A stretch of 64,000 nucleotides of DNA from Pseudomonas fluorescens (GTDB lineage Bacteria > Pseudomonadota > Gammaproteobacteria > Pseudomonadales > Pseudomonadaceae): assembly GCF_000730425.1 (NCBI RefSeq), contig NZ_CP008896.1:1860001-1924000 (forward strand), given 5' to 3'. How positions within the stretch are numbered: the stretch's first letter is position 1; every line of letters starts with the position of its first letter. Positions 37,050-48,912 of this stretch are shown here, one piece after another. The notes under the pieces were generated by a model. That model did not search any database, had not been told where the DNA came from, and saw only the letters and a program-made list of their open reading frames with translations. The position numbers were made by a program, and so were the translations under genes.

Positions 37050-37172
37050 ATGATTTCCTGTTTCATAAAGCTGCCCTGTGAAACGACACCGCCAAATACT
37101 TGTCCTAAACGCCGATTCTACGAATTACATCACATTTTGCAAGAAAAGGTGATGGTGCGTGCCGTTGCCTAA
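37050..37172 (+). CDS. Candidate small protein of 40 residues
   Basis: The ORF encodes 40 residues: MISCFIKLPCETTPPNTCPK (1-20), then RRFYELHHILQEKVMVRAVA (21-40). A good ribosome site, AGGAG, lies 7-8 bases before the ATG. Three cysteines (C4, C10, C18) lie in the N-terminal half and the C-terminal half is basic and helical. It follows a perfect ANR-type box by ~120 bases and precedes the XRE regulator gene by 47 bases. I do not recognise it; the evidence is the ribosome site and context only. Confidence 0.4.
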   Translation: MISCFIKLPCETTPPNTCPKRRFYELHHILQEKVMVRAVA

Positions 37173-37219
37173 TGCCAATATTTATCGTTAAGTTCTTGAT
37201 TCTAAATGGGAATTGAGCG

Positions 37220-37534
37220 ATGCAAATTTCAAGTTTGGGTCCAGCCATCAGGCGCTACCGAAAGGTAGCGGGGCTTACTCAGGCTGAACTAGGTGAGAAA
37301 ACCGGTTTTGACCCCAAAACCATCAGCCGCTTCGAAACCGGCACCTATACACCCAGCGTTGACGCTCTGTTCTTGTTTGCGGAGGCTCTGGGAGTGAAGC
37401 TGAAAGTCTTTTTTGCCGATCTGGGCGATGAAGACGAACAGCGCGCTTATCTGTTCGGTGTCATTCATAAGGCCACCCCGAAGGATCTGGGAAAGCTGAT
37501 AGCGGCGGTAGACCAGGCCTTGTCCAAGCCTTAG
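37220..37534 (+). CDS. Small XRE-family transcriptional regulator
   Basis: The 104-residue protein carries a helix-turn-helix in residues 5-62 (IRRYRKVAGLTQAELGEKTG, then TISRFETGTYTPSVDAL), followed by a short acidic tail with LGDEDEQRAYLFGVIHKA. It resembles Cro/CI-type regulators without a sensor domain. The upstream 200 bases are AT-rich compared with the neighbours, which hints at acquired DNA or at a strong promoter. There is no partner toxin gene next to it, so an antitoxin role is not supported. Confidence 0.8.
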   Translation: MQISSLGPAIRRYRKVAGLTQAELGEKTGFDPKTISRFETGTYTPSVDALFLFAEALGVKLKVFFADLGDEDEQRAYLFGVIHKATPKDLGKLIAAVDQALSKP

Positions 37535-37742
37535 AGCTCGCACGACATAACAGAAGCAGGCCGCTGATGCTGCCTGCCCTTAGCCTCCAGACATGATCCG
37601 ACCGGACAGCCCCTCCCTGACAGGCGCTGGGCAACGCCTTTTGTCAGCACACCGCGCGGGTCGCCGATGACGCTGCCGGCAAGATCGGCACCTGCGCGCA
37701 CGCTCTTCAACCACAGCCAAAGCTGATCGCCAAACACGAAAA
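37535..37742. other. Region between XRE gene and ffs terminator, no gene seen
   Basis: About 200 bases with only overlapping unlikely frames; I see no ribosome site with a plausible product. No hairpin with a T-run was found for the XRE gene. Confidence 0.4.
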
Positions 37743-37762
37743 CGCCGCGAGAAATCGCGGCG
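37743..37762 (-). terminator. Terminator downstream of ffs
   Basis: In the minus direction CGCCGCGA-TTTC-TCGCGGCG is followed by TTTT, about 105 bases after the mature 3' end of the SRP RNA. Confidence 0.7.
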
Positions 37763-37868
37763 TACGGATGCTTTGCCCCACAGCACAATAGGCAGGGACA
37801 AGCGAAAACGCTAACGCATTGAAAGTTGATGCAAACAGGAGGGGGATTGCGAAGGAGAGCGTTATGGA

Positions 37869-37978
37869 GGCAACCCCACCAGCCACACCCCGGCACACAA
37901 TGTTCCCGCTGTGGCTGCTTCCTTCCGGATCTGACCAGGTTCACGGGTAATCGTTGCGGGGGGACCGATGGGGTCACC
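37869..37978 (-). ncRNA. ffs: 4.5S signal recognition particle RNA
   Basis: The minus strand contains the universally conserved SRP core around ACCTGGTCAG-ATCCGGAAGGAAGCAGCC, with the GGAA tetraloop and asymmetric loop bound by Ffh, and GTGTGCCGGG further on as in E. coli 4.5S RNA. The ends GGTGACCCCA and TGGGGTTGCC pair over 10 bases (with G-U pairs), defining a ~110-base RNA. It partners Ffh to target membrane proteins. Confidence 0.95.
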
Positions 37979-38010
37979 ATAACGACACTGGCCTCTCGGC
38001 AAGCGGGGCC

Positions 38011-38038
38011 ATTGTACCGATCTCATCGGAAGTTACAA
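38011..38038 (-). promoter_or_regulatory. Sigma-70 promoter of ffs
   Basis: On the minus strand TTGTAA and TACAAT are separated by 16 bases. Transcription would begin near 38004, giving a 5' leader of roughly 25 bases to be trimmed, as for E. coli 4.5S precursor. Confidence 0.65.
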
Positions 38039-38111
38039 CCGTTGGTGCAGGATTAAAAATCTTATGAGGTTCAAGTACTTGTCTGCGCTGGCGGTACATG
38101 CCCCCTCTCTA

Positions 38112-38202
38112 CTGTAGGCGCTGGCTTGCCAGCGATGGCGGCCTGGCGGTTATCACACCGATGCCTGGCATACCACTATCGCCGGCAAGCCAGCGCCTAC
38201 AG
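38112..38202. repeat. REP doublet
   Basis: Arms CTGTAGGCGCTGGCTTGCCA and the complement ending CAGCGCCTACAG. The right arm overlaps the last codons of the metallopeptidase gene. Confidence 0.8.
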
Positions 38203-39360
38203 CAAGACGGCTTCGTCGACCCGACCGCCCTCCTCCTGGATGACCAAGTGAATGAAATGCAACTTGGTGATCACCGCCGGGGGGAGTACAAACGGGTAGA
38301 AGTCCGGCTGCCCCATGCTGCGGGACAGCTCGTTGAGCATGCCGGCCAATTCGATCCACGCGTTGACGAACGACAGGAACGCCGCCCCGCCTGGGTGCTG
38401 CGGGTCATAGAGGGTAGTCAGGGGGAATGGCTGGTAATCCAGGTCCATCTCCCGCGCACTCATGCCAAAGCCCAGGGCGGTATCGACGGCGTCCATCATG
38501 TGCAGGTAGTGAGCCCAGGTTTCTGCCCAGTCTTCCCAAGGGTGCATGGTGGCGTAGGCGCTGACGCAGGTTTGCTGCCAGTCCGGGCGCGGGCCGTGCT
38601 GGTAGTGCCGGTCGAGAGCGTCGGCGTAGCTGGCGCGTTCGTCGCCGAACAGGTTGCGAAATGGCTCAAGCCAGTGGCTGTTGGCAATCAGGCGATCCCA
38701 GTAATAGTGTCCGACTTCATGCCGGAAATGGCCGAGCAAGGTGCGGTACGGCTCACGCATCTGCACGCGAATTTTCTCACGGTGCTCGTCGTCAGCCTCT
38801 TTGATATCCAGGGTGATCAAACCGTCGGCATGTCCAGTGGTGGGGGCATTGCCTTCCAAGTCTATTCCCACGAAGTCGAAAGCCAGGCCGGTATGTTCAT
38901 CGACAGACTTGGGGATCACCTGCAACCCCAGGCTGATCAATTGCGCCACCAGCCGGCGCTTGGCGGTTTCAACTTTGCGCCAGCGCTCGGGGTTTTCCGG
39001 GACCGACAGGTCGGGGATGGTGCGATTAAGGCTGCACGCCACGCACAGCGATGCAGTGCCGTGGGCCGGGACCAACCAATTGCAGGCGGCCGGAGTGTCG
39101 AGGTTGGTGCAGCGACGGAAGGCACCGGCGTCAAGGTTGTCGTCCTGTAGCCAGGTATCGACGACGGGCCCCGGCTGCAGGGACGACAGCCGGCTTTGCC
39201 AGGGCAAGTAGCCCAGCCGCGCCGAACAGGCCAGGCATTGGCTGTTGCGAAAGAACAGAGATTGCCCGCAACGGCATTGCCACACCTTGCTGTTGCGCGA
39301 AGTCCCGGCCATGAACGGTGCAGCGATGCGCGAACTGAGTTGCTCGAAATAGCGGAACAT
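38197..39360 (-). CDS. Putative zinc-binding metallopeptidase (COG4307-like)
   Basis: The 387-residue protein has an N-terminal zinc ribbon (C29, C31, C42, C45), a second cysteine set (C84, C93, C106, C109) and a metallopeptidase motif HEVGH (214-218) with downstream WEDWAETWAHYLHMMD supplying a probable third ligand. There is no signal peptide, so it is likely cytosolic. The function of this family is not known. GGAGAG precedes the ATG. The final codons (EGGRVDEAVLL) are contributed in part by the REP element. Confidence 0.82.
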   Translation of the reverse strand: MFRYFEQLSSRIAAPFMAGTSRNSKVWQCRCGQSLFFRNSQCLACSARLGYLPWQSRLSSLQPGPVVDTWLQDDNLDAGAFRRCTNLDTPAACNWLVPAHGTASLCVACSLNRTIPDLSVPENPERWRKVETAKRRLVAQLISLGLQVIPKSVDEHTGLAFDFVGIDLEGNAPTTGHADGLITLDIKEADDEHREKIRVQMREPYRTLLGHFRHEVGHYYWDRLIANSHWLEPFRNLFGDERASYADALDRHYQHGPRPDWQQTCVSAYATMHPWEDWAETWAHYLHMMDAVDTALGFGMSAREMDLDYQPFPLTTLYDPQHPGGAAFLSFVNAWIELAGMLNELSRSMGQPDFYPFVLPPAVITKLHFIHLVIQEEGGRVDEAVLL

Positions 39361-39425
39361 GGCGATCTCTCCAGGGGCGTGCCCAAGACTAGATCATCCG
39401 TGATCGAAGATCGTTCCCAGGACCT

Positions 39426-39480
39426 TGCCGGCGATGAGACCCTTAAGGACGCCATCACCGGCAAGCCAGCGCCTACAGGA
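39426..39480. repeat. Degenerate REP element
   Basis: CTTGCCGGCGATGAG and CATCACCGGCAAGCCAGCGC with CTACAGG form a shortened REP palindrome between ligA and the metallopeptidase gene. Confidence 0.6.
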
Positions 39481-39486
39481 TGCGTA

Positions 39487-41882
<2,396 letters not shown>

Positions 41883-41928
41883 AAATGTTGGTGCGCTTGA
41901 TTCTACTGACAACGCTGAAGACCAATCC

Positions 41929-42792
41929 TCAGCGTTTCTGTGTCAGGGCACGACGCTCGAACTCAACGATACGCTGACGGTAATGCTCGATGGTCTGGGC
42001 GGTCAGCACACTGCGCTGGTCGTCCTTGAGCTCGCCGTTGAGTTCCTGGGACAGCTTGCGGGCTGCAGCCACCATGACGTCGAACGCCTGTTTCGGGTGG
42101 CGCGGGCCTGGCAGGCCCAGGAAGAAACTCACTGCCGGGGTGCTGAACAGGTCGATATCGTCCAGGTCGAAAGTGCCCGGCTTGACTGCGTTGGCCATGG
42201 AAAACAGCACTTCGCCATTGCCCGCCATGCTTTCGTGACGATGGAAAATATCCATCTCGCCAAAACGCAGGCCGCTTTCCAGGATGTTCTGCAACAGCGC
42301 CGGGCCCTTGAAGCCGGCTGCGTCGCGGCAGATCACGCTGATCACCAGCACTTCTTCAGCCGCCGGCTGATCCTTGGTGGACTCACGCGATGTGCTCTTG
42401 GCCGGGCTCTCATCCGGGAAATCGCCATCACGGCTGCTGAAGCTCGGGCCTTCGTCGACATCGAGGTTCAGGTCGCCCTGATGCGGCTCGGCCACGGCAG
42501 CACTGCCACGCTTGCCGCGCTTGGACGACGGCTCGCGGGCTTCACGGACAGGAGCACTCATCGACGGCAGGTCGTGCTCGTCCAGTTGCGGCTCTTTATG
42601 GGTATCCAGGACACGGGGTGGCCCCAGCAGCTCGGCAGCGCCGTCGTCGTCGGGCAGGTTGGACAGGTTTCGGTCCAGACGGAATTTCAGCTTGCCCTTG
42701 CCGCCGCGCATACGGCGCCAGCCATCAAAAAGAATACCGGCTATTACAATAATGCCGATGACGATCAGCCACTCGCGCAGACCGATTTCCAT
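41929..42792 (-). CDS. zipA: Cell division protein ZipA
   Basis: The 287-residue protein has an N-terminal membrane anchor ([21 protein letters not shown]), the basic segment [17 protein letters not shown], a Pro/Asp-rich linker and the C-terminal FtsZ-binding domain ([32 protein letters not shown]). It tethers FtsZ to the inner membrane at the division site. The order smc-zipA-ligA is typical of Pseudomonas. Confidence 0.93.
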   Translation of the reverse strand: MEIGLREWLIVIGIIVIAGILFDGWRRMRGGKGKLKFRLDRNLSNLPDDDGAAELLGPPRVLDTHKEPQLDEHDLPSMSAPVREAREPSSKRGKRGSAAVAEPHQGDLNLDVDEGPSFSSRDGDFPDESPAKSTSRESTKDQPAAEEVLVISVICRDAAGFKGPALLQNILESGLRFGEMDIFHRHESMAGNGEVLFSMANAVKPGTFDLDDIDLFSTPAVSFFLGLPGPRHPKQAFDVMVAAARKLSQELNGELKDDQRSVLTAQTIEHYRQRIVEFERRALTQKR

Positions 42793-43045
42793 GTAATCCC
42801 TTGCCTCTATAAAAAATGCTGAAAAATAAGGGGTTTAGCACCGTGCAAACCGCTTTAAAACGTGGCGCCAACTCTATGTTCTGACTGACGTTTTGCCCAC
42901 GCATACGAAAAATTGACATTAAACTAGCACGACCAAAGATAACTTTACACAGTTGGCGCAAAATGTGTCGGCTGACGCAGGAATCAAGCTACACACCATA
43001 AGCTTCAAGCCGACGCTGCCGCCGCTTGAAACTCGCAACTTGTCG

Positions 43046-46000
43046 TTAACTTTCCACCATCGCCATCGCCTCTTCAACATCCACCGCCACCAGTCGCGAG
43101 CAGCCCGGTTCATGCATGGTCACCCCCATCAATTGATCCGCCATCTCCATGGCGATCTTGTTGTGGGTGATATAGATGAACTGCACCGTCTGGGACATCT
43201 CTTTAACCAAGCGGGCATACCGTCCAACGTTAGCGTCATCCAGCGGCGCGTCAACTTCGTCGAGCATGCAGAACGGCGCCGGGTTCAACTTGAAGATCGC
43301 AAATACCAGGGCCAACGCAGTGAGGGCCTTCTCGCCGCCGGACAACAAATGGATGGTGCTGTTCTTCTTGCCCGGAGGCCGCGCCATGATCGTTACCCCT
43401 GTATCGAGTAGATCTTCGCCCGTCAGTTCCAAGTAAGCGCTGCCACCACCGAAAACTTTTGGGAATAAGGCCTGTAAACCGCTATTAATCTGATCAAAGG
43501 TATCTTTGAAGCGGTTGCGGGTTTCCTTGTCGATCTTGCGAATGACGTTTTCCAAAGTGTCCAAGGCTTCCACCAGATCGGCGTCCTGGGCATCGAGATA
43601 ACGTTTACGCTCGGACTGTTGCTGATACTCATCAATGGCCGCGAGGTTGATCGCGCCCAGGCGTTGAATACGCGCGGCAATGCGCTCAAGTTCTTCTTCG
43701 GCTTCTTTTTCGTTGGCCTGGGCGGTCAAGGTATTGAGTACGCCGTGCAGGTCGTAGCCATCTTCCAGCAACTGGTCCTGCAGCGTTTTGCGGCGCACTG
43801 TCAGGGCTTGCCATTCCATGCGCTGCTGTTCGAGCTGGCCACGGATCAATTGTGACTGCTGCTCGGCCTGTGTCCGACGCTTTTCGGCATCGCGCAGTTC
43901 GCGGTCAGCGTCTTCCAGGGCGATTTGCGCGGTCTTGAGCTCTTCGTCGACGCTCATGCGTTTGTCGAGCAACTCTTCAAGCTTCAAGCGCAGCTCTTCC
44001 AGCGGGGCCTCGCCCTCCTCCAGGTTGAGGCTCAGTTGCTCACGCTTTTCCGTCAGGCGCTCGGATTGCATCTCCAGGCGCTCCAGGGCCTGGCGCGTGG
44101 AGTCGTGCTGAGCGCGCAACGAACCAAGGCGCACGGCCAACTGATGGGCGTGATCCTTGTGCTGGCGTGCTTCCTGGCGTACCCGGTCGAGGCGCTCGCG
44201 CAGACTGTCACGCTCGGCCAGCAGCCGTTCGCGCTGCTCGGTGTCCAGGGCCATGCTGTCGAGGGCCTCCTGCAATTGCAGGCGCGCTTCGCCGACTTGT
44301 TCGTGTTCGAGGGCGCGCTGCTCGCCCATCTCGGCCACTTCTTCATCGAGCCGGGTCCGGCGCAAGGTCAACTGTTCGGCCTTGGCCTTGCTGGCCGAGA
44401 GCTGGGCTTTCAACTCACCCTGCTGGCGCGCTTCGTCCTGCAACAGGCGGCGCAAGTGCTCGCGGCCGGTCTCTTGCTGGCGCTGGGTGGCGCGTAGGGT
44501 TTGCAGTTGGGTTTCCAGGGACTCAAGGGTCGCCTCGCGCTCTTCACGCTCGGCACTCAGGTTGAGGATTTCCTGGCCACGGGCCAATACGCCACTTTCT
44601 GCTTCACTGGCGCGGCGCACCCGCAGAAAGTGTCGGCCAACCCAGTAACCGTCGCGGCTGATCAGGCTTTCGCCGAGGCTCAACTGGCCGCGCAACGCCA
44701 GGGCCTGCTCCAGGGACTCCACCGGCTTGACCAAGCCCAGCCATGGCGACAGGTCGATCTGCGCCTCGACTTTATCCAACAGGCTGCCCGGCACGCGGGT
44801 GCCATCGGCGGCCGGGCTGAGCAGGCGCAAATCGCCTTGAGCAAAGCCCGCCAGATCAAAACCGCCGAAATCATCCACCAGCACGGCTTGCAGGTCGGCG
44901 CCGAGCACGGTCTCCACGGCCAACTCCCAACCCGATTCAACCTTCAAGCCTTCGGCCAGGCGCGGGCGCTCGGCCAGGTGCTGGTCGCGCAGCCATTCGG
45001 CGGTGCCGGTGCCAGGGTCCAGTGCGGCCTGTTGCAAGGCTTCAAGGGAGGCCAGGCGCCCATTGAGCCGCTGCAAGTCGCCCTGGGCCTGCTGTTGCGC
45101 CTGGGTCGCCTGATGCAGTTCCTGGCGCAATTGCTCCAGGCGCTCCACTTGTTGTTCTTCGCTGGCCTCCAGCTCTTCCAGGGTCATTTCGCTTTCAGCC
45201 AGTTGCTCGCTCAACGCCATGATCGCCGCGTCTTCCGGAGCAGAGGCGAGCAACGCGCGCTCCTCCAGGACCCGGCGCTGGCGCTCGGCGAGGCGCTCCA
45301 TGCTGGTTTCCAGTTGCTGGATGCGCGACTGCTGCACCTCAGCCTGGCGCCGTGGCTCGGCGGAACGCAGGTTGAAGGCATCCCACTGCTCCTGCCAGCC
45401 GTGCATGGTGGTTTCCGACTCTTCCAGCGCAACGCCAGCTTCTTCGGCAGCGGCGCTGGTGATTTCCTGCTCGGGGGTGAGCATGTCCAGTTCTTCGCCG
45501 AGGGTCAGCAGCAAGGTGCGGTCATGGCCCAGGTGCGACTCGGTTTCCAGCCGCGCCCGCTCCGCTTCCTTCAGGTCATCCTGCAACTGGCGCAAGCGCT
45601 GCTGGCCGTGCTGGATGCTCTGCTCGACCCGCGCAATGTCGCCGCCCACCGAATAGAAGCGGCCCTGCACCAGATTGAAGCGCTCTGACAAGTCATGGTG
45701 ACCGTCACGCAAGCGCTCGATGCTGGCGTCGGCATTGCGCTGCTCGGCCACCAGCGCTTCGAAGCTGATTTCCTGGGTGGCGATGATCGCTTCGCGCTGG
45801 CCCACCTGATCATTCAAGGCCTGCCAGCGCAACGCCGAAAGTTGCGCCTTGAGCTGGCGTTCTTCGCCTTTGTATTCCTGGTACTTCTCGGCGGCCTGGG
45901 CCTGGCGGTGCAGGCGCTCCAACTGGCGCTCCAGCTCTTCACGCAGGTCGGTCAGGCGCGCGAGGTTTTCGTGGGTGCGGCGGATGCGGTTTTCGGTCTC

Positions 46001-46534
46001 GCGACGGCGCTCCTTGTACTTGGAGATGCCGGCCGCTTCCTCGATAAAGTTGCGCAGGTCCTCAGGCTTGGCTTCGATCAGCTTGGAGATCATGCCCTGC
46101 TCAATGATCGAGTAGCTGCGTGGCCCCAGGCCGGTGCCAAGGAAAATGTCGGTAATATCGCGGCGCCGGCACTTGGTGCCGTTGAGGAAATAACTGTTCT
46201 GGCTGTCGCGCGTCACTTTGCGGCGGATGGAAATTTCCGCGTAGGCGGCGTACTCGCCAATCAGCGTGCCGTCAGAGTTGTCGAACACCAGCTCGATGCT
46301 GGCCTGGCTCACCGGCTTGCGACTGGTGGAGCCGTTGAAGATGACGTCAGTCATCGACTCGCCACGCAGGTTTTTCGCGGAGCTCTCGCCCATCACCCAG
46401 CGCACGGCGTCGATAATGTTCGACTTGCCGCACCCATTGGGCCCGACCACGGCCGCCATGTTACTGGGGAAGTTCACCGTGGTCGGATCGACGAAGGATT
46501 TGAACCCCGCCAGTTTGATGCACTTGAGCCGCAC
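43046..46534 (-). CDS. smc: Chromosome segregation protein SMC
   Basis: The 1162-residue condensin ATPase has Walker A GPNGCGKS (31-38), two long coiled-coil arms, a central hinge (about 510-650, with LLDKVEAQIDLSPWLGLV) and a C-terminal head with LSGGEKALTALALVFAIF and CMLDEVDAPLDDANVGR. The start codon is GTG at 46534. It begins 2 bases after the GntR regulator stop, so the two are probably co-transcribed and coupled. Confidence 0.96.
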   Translation of the reverse strand: MRLKCIKLAGFKSFVDPTTVNFPSNMAAVVGPNGCGKSNIIDAVRWVMGESSAKNLRGESMTDVIFNGSTSRKPVSQASIELVFDNSDGTLIGEYAAYAEISIRRKVTRDSQNSYFLNGTKCRRRDITDIFLGTGLGPRSYSIIEQGMISKLIEAKPEDLRNFIEEAAGISKYKERRRETENRIRRTHENLARLTDLREELERQLERLHRQAQAAEKYQEYKGEERQLKAQLSALRWQALNDQVGQREAIIATQEISFEALVAEQRNADASIERLRDGHHDLSERFNLVQGRFYSVGGDIARVEQSIQHGQQRLRQLQDDLKEAERARLETESHLGHDRTLLLTLGEELDMLTPEQEITSAAAEEAGVALEESETTMHGWQEQWDAFNLRSAEPRRQAEVQQSRIQQLETSMERLAERQRRVLEERALLASAPEDAAIMALSEQLAESEMTLEELEASEEQQVERLEQLRQELHQATQAQQQAQGDLQRLNGRLASLEALQQAALDPGTGTAEWLRDQHLAERPRLAEGLKVESGWELAVETVLGADLQAVLVDDFGGFDLAGFAQGDLRLLSPAADGTRVPGSLLDKVEAQIDLSPWLGLVKPVESLEQALALRGQLSLGESLISRDGYWVGRHFLRVRRASEAESGVLARGQEILNLSAEREEREATLESLETQLQTLRATQRQQETGREHLRRLLQDEARQQGELKAQLSASKAKAEQLTLRRTRLDEEVAEMGEQRALEHEQVGEARLQLQEALDSMALDTEQRERLLAERDSLRERLDRVRQEARQHKDHAHQLAVRLGSLRAQHDSTRQALERLEMQSERLTEKREQLSLNLEEGEAPLEELRLKLEELLDKRMSVDEELKTAQIALEDADRELRDAEKRRTQAEQQSQLIRGQLEQQRMEWQALTVRRKTLQDQLLEDGYDLHGVLNTLTAQANEKEAEEELERIAARIQRLGAINLAAIDEYQQQSERKRYLDAQDADLVEALDTLENVIRKIDKETRNRFKDTFDQINSGLQALFPKVFGGGSAYLELTGEDLLDTGVTIMARPPGKKNSTIHLLSGGEKALTALALVFAIFKLNPAPFCMLDEVDAPLDDANVGRYARLVKEMSQTVQFIYITHNKIAMEMADQLMGVTMHEPGCSRLVAVDVEEAMAMVES

Positions 46535-46536
46535 GC

Positions 46537-47196
46537 TTAGGCGTCCGCCAGGGCTGCGATGACCAGTGAACTGCTGCGCAGGCCGTAGGCCGACAGGACC
46601 TGGCGAATCTGCGGCAGGTCACGAGACAGTACAGCGGCGAGCAGTTGCTCGAACAGCGCCAGGTACTCGCTCATTTCCGCCTTGCGCTGATCCAGTGCCA
46701 GGTAATAGGCACGGTTCATCGCCGGCTGCAGGTTCTCGACGGTTTCCTGCAAATACGGGTTATTGGCGAACGGATAGGCGGCACGCATCACGTTGAAGCT
46801 TTCCTCGACGAATGCCCGGATGTCCTGGCGTTCGAAATTGCTCACCAACCGTTGCTGGATCTGCACGAAGGGTGCCATGTCGGCCTGGGTCCGCCAGCCT
46901 TCAGCCACCGCGTTGCCCAGCAAGATGTACAACTCACTCATCAGCGTACACAGACTCTGCACCTTGTGTGCGGTGAGCTCGGTGACGTGTGCTCCACGGC
47001 GCGGCAGGATGGCGATCAGATGTCGCCGCTCAAGGATCAGCAAGGCTTCGCGCACGGAGCCACGACTGACATTGAGTGCCAGCGTGACTTTCTGCTCCTG
47101 GATGCGCTCCCCAGGCTTGAGATCGCCGCGAATAATGCGTTCGGCGAGGTGGTGAGCGATTTGCTCGGCAAGACTATCCGGCGCCTTGAACGTCAT
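46537..47196 (-). CDS. GntR-family regulator, probable xdh regulator
   Basis: The 219-residue protein has a winged helix at residues 8-72 (LAEQIAHHLAERIIRGDLKP; SRGSVREALLILERRHLI) and an all-helical FCD/VanR-like effector domain. It is divergent from xdhABC, and the shared 267-base spacer holds a clear paired palindrome (47368-47404), so control of purine breakdown is likely. It is at the same time the first gene of an operon with smc, an unusual pairing. Ligand unknown. Confidence 0.85.
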   Translation of the reverse strand: MTFKAPDSLAEQIAHHLAERIIRGDLKPGERIQEQKVTLALNVSRGSVREALLILERRHLIAILPRRGAHVTELTAHKVQSLCTLMSELYILLGNAVAEGWRTQADMAPFVQIQQRLVSNFERQDIRAFVEESFNVMRAAYPFANNPYLQETVENLQPAMNRAYYLALDQRKAEMSEYLALFEQLLAAVLSRDLPQIRQVLSAYGLRSSSLVIAALADA

Positions 47197-47367
47197 GTTT
47201 TCCCTTCAAAATCTTCTATCGGTACAAGGGCGGCAGTGTAGCGCAATCACTGAGCCAGCAACGCCGAATTTGGCATGAAATAAGCACACGATGAAGCCCA
47301 GGCACCGCTAAAAACGGCGGTTACAGGGATCTGAACCATAATCAAAGGTGTTGCAATCGCACTTTCT

Positions 47368-47404
47368 TGACCTTTCGGTCAGAAAATCGTTGACCGAAAA
47401 GTCA
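47368..47404. promoter_or_regulatory. Paired palindromic operator upstream of xdhA
   Basis: Two 14-base boxes, TGACCTTTCGGTCA (47368-47381) and TGACCGAAAAGTCA (47391-47404), are each near-palindromic and are inverted copies of each other at 13 of 14 positions. Centres are 23 bases apart, about two DNA turns. This is probably the binding site of the divergent GntR regulator, 60 bases before xdhA. Confidence 0.65.
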
Positions 47405-47463
47405 GACATGACTAGATTCGGCGCAAAGCGGTTAACAACAATAATGAGTCTGCGAGGCCTTCC

Positions 47464-48912
47464 GTGATCCAGTTTTTACTCAACCAGGAGCTCCGTAGCG
47501 AGCATGCCCTGGACCCGAACCTGACTGTGCTCAACTACCTGCGCGAGCATCTGGGCAAATCCGGCACCAAGGAAGGCTGCGCCAGCGGTGACTGTGGTGC
47601 CTGCACCGTGGTGGTCGGCGAACTGCATACAGACGAGCGCGGCACCGAGAAGATTCGCTATCGCAGCCTCAATTCGTGCCTGACCTTTGTCTCGTCCCTG
47701 CACGGCAAACAACTGATCAGCGTTGAAGACCTCAAGCACCAGGGCCAACTGCACAGCGTGCAACAGGCCATGGTCGAGTGCCATGGCTCCCAGTGCGGTT
47801 TTTGCACCCCAGGCTTCGTGATGTCACTGTTCGCGCTGCAAAAGAACAGTGACGCTGCGGACAGCGCCAAGGCCCACGAAGCCCTGGCCGGCAACCTGTG
47901 CCGCTGCACCGGCTACCGGCCAATCCTGGCGGCTGCCGAGCAAGCCTGTTGCAACAAGCCCCAGGACCAGTTCGACAGCCGTGAGACGCAAACCATTGCC
48001 CGCCTCAAATCCATCGCACCGACGCAAACCGGCGAGCTGAACAGTGGCGATAAACGCTGCCTGGTACCCCTGACCGTCGCCGACCTGGCCGACCTCTACG
48101 ACGCCTATCCCCAAGCCCGGCTGCTGGCCGGCGGCACCGACCTGGCGCTGGAAGTCACCCAGTTCCACCGCACGCTGCCGGTGATGATTTACGTCGGTAA
48201 CATCGAAGCCATGAAGCGCATCGAGACCTTTGATGACCGCCTGGAAATCGGCGCCGCCACCGCACTGTCCGACTGCTACAGCGCACTGCACCACGAATAC
48301 CCCGACTTCGGCGACCTGCTGCACCGCTTCGCGTCTCTGCAAATCCGCAACCAAGGCACCCTCGGTGGCAATATCGGCAACGCCTCGCCCATCGGTGATT
48401 CGCCGCCACTGCTGATCGCCCTCGGCGCGCAGATCGTGCTGTGCAAAGGCAACGTGCGCCGCACCCTGGCCCTGGAAGACTATTTCATTGACTACCGCGT
48501 CACCGCCCGCCAGGACAGCGAGTTCATCGAGAAAATCATCGTGCCCAAAGGCCATGCGTTGTTCCGCGCCTACAAGGTTTCCAAGCGCCTGGACGATGAC
48601 ATTTCCGCGGTATGTGCGGCCTTCAACCTGAAACTCGACAACGGCGTGATCAGCGATGCCCGCGTCGCGTTCGGCGGTATGGCCGCCACGCCCAAACGCG
48701 CGAAACACTGCGAGACCGTGCTGATCGGCGCCACCTGGAACAGCGCCACCGTGGAGAAGGCCTGCGCCGCCCTGGCCGAGGATTTCACGCCGCTGTCGGA
48801 CTTTCGCGCGAGCAAGGAATACCGCCTGCTCAGCGCACAGAACCTGCTGCGCAAATACTTCATCGAACTGCAAACGCCGCACATCGAGACTCGGGTGACC
48901 GCTTATGTCTAA
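47464..48912 (+). CDS. xdhA: Xanthine dehydrogenase small subunit (FeS/FAD)
   Basis: The 482-residue subunit carries two [2Fe-2S] sites: CASGDCGACTVV (C39, C44, C47) and CHGSQCGFCTPGFVMS with NLCRCTGYRPI. The FAD domain follows (LLAGGTDLALEVT, GTLGGNIGNASPIGDSPP). It moves electrons from the Mo site to NAD+. The start is GTG at 47464. It overlaps xdhB by 8 bases. Confidence 0.95.
   Translation: MIQFLLNQELRSEHALDPNLTVLNYLREHLGKSGTKEGCASGDCGACTVVVGELHTDERGTEKIRYRSLNSCLTFVSSLHGKQLISVEDLKHQGQLHSVQQAMVECHGSQCGFCTPGFVMSLFALQKNSDAADSAKAHEALAGNLCRCTGYRPILAAAEQACCNKPQDQFDSRETQTIARLKSIAPTQTGELNSGDKRCLVPLTVADLADLYDAYPQARLLAGGTDLALEVTQFHRTLPVMIYVGNIEAMKRIETFDDRLEIGAATALSDCYSALHHEYPDFGDLLHRFASLQIRNQGTLGGNIGNASPIGDSPPLLIALGAQIVLCKGNVRRTLALEDYFIDYRVTARQDSEFIEKIIVPKGHALFRAYKVSKRLDDDISAVCAAFNLKLDNGVISDARVAFGGMAATPKRAKHCETVLIGATWNSATVEKACAALAEDFTPLSDFRASKEYRLLSAQNLLRKYFIELQTPHIETRVTAYV

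Noticed and set aside
36772..37053. 93-codon plus-strand frame between the receptor and the small ORF
   Set aside because: It starts within the receptor leader without a ribosome site, and its composition is not protein-like.
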